Shown here piece after piece: positions 62,560 through 64,000 of a DNA stretch of 64,000 bases (position 1 is the stretch's first letter; each line of letters opens with the position of its first letter). Position numbers and translations under genes: made by a program. Below the pieces are notes generated by a model, which worked only from the letters and a program-made list of their open reading frames with translations, made no database searches and was not told the DNA's origin. This stretch comes from Actinomycetota bacterium (GTDB lineage Bacteria > Actinomycetota > Coriobacteriia > Anaerosomatales > PHET01): assembly GCA_029265315.1 (NCBI GenBank), contig JAJUJM010000005.1, forward strand, positions 87,425 through 151,424, given 5' to 3'.

Positions 62560-63006
62560 ATGTCTCTCGACCCGCCGACTCGCACATCTGTCGACGAGAC
62601 CGGGCCTGACCTCACCCAGATCGACGAGGAGGAGCGCCGCTCGGACAGACGCAGCCTCTGGCGTCTGCTTCCGGTGCTCATCGCCATAGTCGTCGTGATC
62701 ATCGTGCTCCTGTTGCTGCGCGATTGCGGAGGGGCGAACAGGGTCAGCGGAGGCACGGGCACCAAGAGCATCGAAGACGTGAAGGGCCTTGAGCCACTCC
62801 CCGGCGCCGTGTCACTGTGGGTCACAAGCGATGCCAAGGTCGCCGAGGTGCTGGCCGCCGCCGGAGTCGATGCGGCTGAAAGCATCGACCTGGGCGGTGG
62901 TCGCTACGTCCTCGACGTCGCCCCGGGAAGCGAGGCGGCTGCGATCGCGGCCCTCAAGAAGACGCCCGGCGTCAACGATGCCGGAAGGGTCTTCCAAGCG
63001 GAGTAG
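62560..63006 (+). CDS. Single-pass membrane protein, unknown function
   Basis: 148 residues from ATG 62560 (AGGGGG upstream). An acidic cytoplasmic N-terminus (DLTQIDEEERRSDRR), one strong TM helix (LLPVLIAIVVVIIVLLLLR) and an extracytoplasmic domain of about 90 residues with a ferredoxin-like beta-alpha-beta pattern (AVSLWVTSDAKVAEVLAAAGVDAAESIDLGGGRYVLDV). Family not recognised. Convergent with pheA. Confidence 0.72.
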   Translation: MSLDPPTRTSVDETGPDLTQIDEEERRSDRRSLWRLLPVLIAIVVVIIVLLLLRDCGGANRVSGGTGTKSIEDVKGLEPLPGAVSLWVTSDAKVAEVLAAAGVDAAESIDLGGGRYVLDVAPGSEAAAIAALKKTPGVNDAGRVFQAE

Positions 63007-63066
63007 CGATCCTCGCTCGGGCCTGCGGTCGAGCGCTGACCCGGTCTCCGAGCCCTCGCCGATCCC

Positions 63067-63891
63067 TCAGCCCTCAGCGCGCGGGTAGCTCCCGAGGACC
63101 TTGACCTCGCGCAACTTCAGCCGCAGGCAGTCGAGCGCGGTTCGCACGTGGGCGTCCTCGACGTGACCGTGGAAGTCCACGAAGAACATGTAGTCGCCCA
63201 GCTGGCGTTTCGTGGGACGGGACTGGATCTTCGTGAGCGATATCTCCGCATACGCGAACTCGGACAGGATCATGAGCAGCGCGCCGGGCTTGTCCGCCTT
63301 GAGGAACAGGGCGAGCGAGGTCTTGTCGTCGCCTGTACGCGGTCGAATACCACGACCGATCACCACGAAACGGGTCTGGTTGCCCGCATAGTCCTCGATC
63401 GCCGGCTCCCGCACCTCGCCGCCGTACAGGTCCGCCGCCAGCCGTGTGCCGACCGCTGCGACCGTCTCGTCAGCGACCGCCCGCTGGACCGCTTCGGCCG
63501 TCGAGTTCGCGGCGATCACCGTCCTGCCGGGAAGGTTTCGCGCGAGCCAACGGCGGCACTGCCCGGTGGCCTGTGGGTGCGACACGATGGTCCTCACCCC
63601 GGCCAGATCGGCGCCCGGGGCCGTGATGAGTGCGTGGTGGATGTCCATGACGAGTTCGGACTGGATCTCGAGAGACGTGTCGAACGCGAGCGCGTCGAGC
63701 GTCGCATTCACACTGCCTTCCACCGAGTTCTCGATGGGCACGATGCCCGCATCGGCCTGTCCGCGCTCGACGGCCTCGAATACCTCTTCGATGGAGACGC
63801 ACGGGACGGGTTCGACCCCGTCGATCCCAAGCGACAGCAACGCCTCTTCGGTGAAGGTCCCGGCGGGACCCAGGAACGCGTACCGGCTCAT
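63067..63891 (-). CDS. pheA: Prephenate dehydratase
   Basis: Converts prephenate to phenylpyruvate in phenylalanine synthesis. 274 residues from ATG 63891 (GGAAGACG upstream). Catalytic domain with YAFLGPAGTFTEEA, VPIENSVEGSVNATLD, TRFVVIG and the Thr-containing NQTRF motif, followed by an ACT regulatory domain (KTSLALFLKADKPGALLMILSEFAYAEISLTKIQSRPTK; ESRP-like region SRPTK) for phenylalanine feedback. No chorismate mutase fusion. Confidence 0.95.
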   Translation of the reverse strand: MSRYAFLGPAGTFTEEALLSLGIDGVEPVPCVSIEEVFEAVERGQADAGIVPIENSVEGSVNATLDALAFDTSLEIQSELVMDIHHALITAPGADLAGVRTIVSHPQATGQCRRWLARNLPGRTVIAANSTAEAVQRAVADETVAAVGTRLAADLYGGEVREPAIEDYAGNQTRFVVIGRGIRPRTGDDKTSLALFLKADKPGALLMILSEFAYAEISLTKIQSRPTKRQLGDYMFFVDFHGHVEDAHVRTALDCLRLKLREVKVLGSYPRAEG

Positions 63892-63898
63892 CGTCTTC

Positions 63899-64000
63899 CT
63901 ACTCCCCTGCCCATTCGTCGTCTGCGGTGACGCGAGTATCGGCGACGGGCGCGGTCTCGGGCCCGGCGCCTGACTGCGCACGCGCCTTGGGTGCGCGGAC
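63899..64000 (-). CDS. Possible C-terminal end of an upstream gene, cut by the window edge
   Basis: A minus-strand frame is open from the window edge to a TAG at 63899-63901, encoding about 33 residues (ending TADDEWAGE) rich in Ala/Pro/Asp, 7 bp before the pheA start. It looks like a low-complexity protein tail. Too short to identify. Confidence 0.35.
   Translation of the reverse strand, partial: VRAPKARAQSGAGPETAPVADTRVTADDEWAGE

Overview
The window is a continuous stretch of very GC-rich chromosome (GC-rich third codon positions, many GTG starts, dense 4-bp ATGA/GTGA gene overlaps and several apparently leaderless promoters). This points to Actinomycetota. The gene content (2-hydroxyacyl-CoA-dehydratase-type FeS proteins, ferredoxin:thioredoxin reductase, DUF3343, selenocysteine codons) suggests an anaerobic or facultative lineage, for example Coriobacteriia-like. 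That placement is inference; no rRNA is present. No phage, insertion sequence or CRISPR array was seen.

Layout. 0-5 kb: the C-terminal part of an NHEJ-type ligase LigD, small membrane proteins, a DUF2207 protein coupled to tadA, and tRNA-Ser(UGA). 5.4-12.9 kb: a complete chemotaxis operon (cheA-cheW-mcp-cheR-cheD-[REC-CheX]-cheB) without flagellar genes, followed by a NarX/NarL-type two-component pair and a stand-alone receiver. 15.4-24.3 kb: two translationally coupled giant genes (1429 and 1538 codons), the upstream one with a twin-arginine signal, of no function I recognise. 24.7-25 kb: tRNA-Ser(GCU) and tRNA-Arg(ACG). 25-34 kb: a secreted subtilase with PPC repeats, a LOG-family protein, a PEGA/beta-propeller protein and a MacB/LolD-like ABC exporter. 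34-41.6 kb: a rare fused G6PDH/6PGDH, an amidohydrolase, a PAS protein, serS and a SulP transporter. 42-45 kb: a four-gene operon (TIM barrel, degenerate PP-loop protein, apgM, DUF3343).

45.1-55.4 kb is the most interesting part: about thirteen minus-strand genes in two tightly packed transcription units. The first encodes an HgdB/DCCP-like FeS protein, its HgdC-type ATP-dependent activator, ferredoxin:thioredoxin reductase with a TusA-like tail, a tiny thioredoxin-like protein, a DUF318/ArsP-type permease and a lipoprotein. The second encodes a Cys-rich ABC importer (binding protein, accessory lipoprotein, permease, ATPase), a PASTA lipoprotein, a MerB (organomercurial lyase)-like protein and a second HgdB-like protein. 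The thioredoxin-like and MerB-like genes each look broken by a TGA. In both cases the frame continues into the expected family sequence, a hairpin follows at selenocysteine-insertion spacing, and the read-through ends exactly in a 4-bp overlap with the next gene. I read both as selenoproteins (a U-P-S-C redox motif and a C-U pair at the MerB catalytic cysteine). My inference is a previously undescribed selenium-dependent, ATP-boosted redox and transport system for a soft-metal, metalloid or organometal(loid) substrate.

55.5-64 kb: an AlkA-like glycosylase, an Lgt-family protein, a GYF-fused membrane subtilase, two PAS-GGDEF proteins, an orphan RelE/ParE-like protein, a small membrane protein, pheA, and the edge of another gene.
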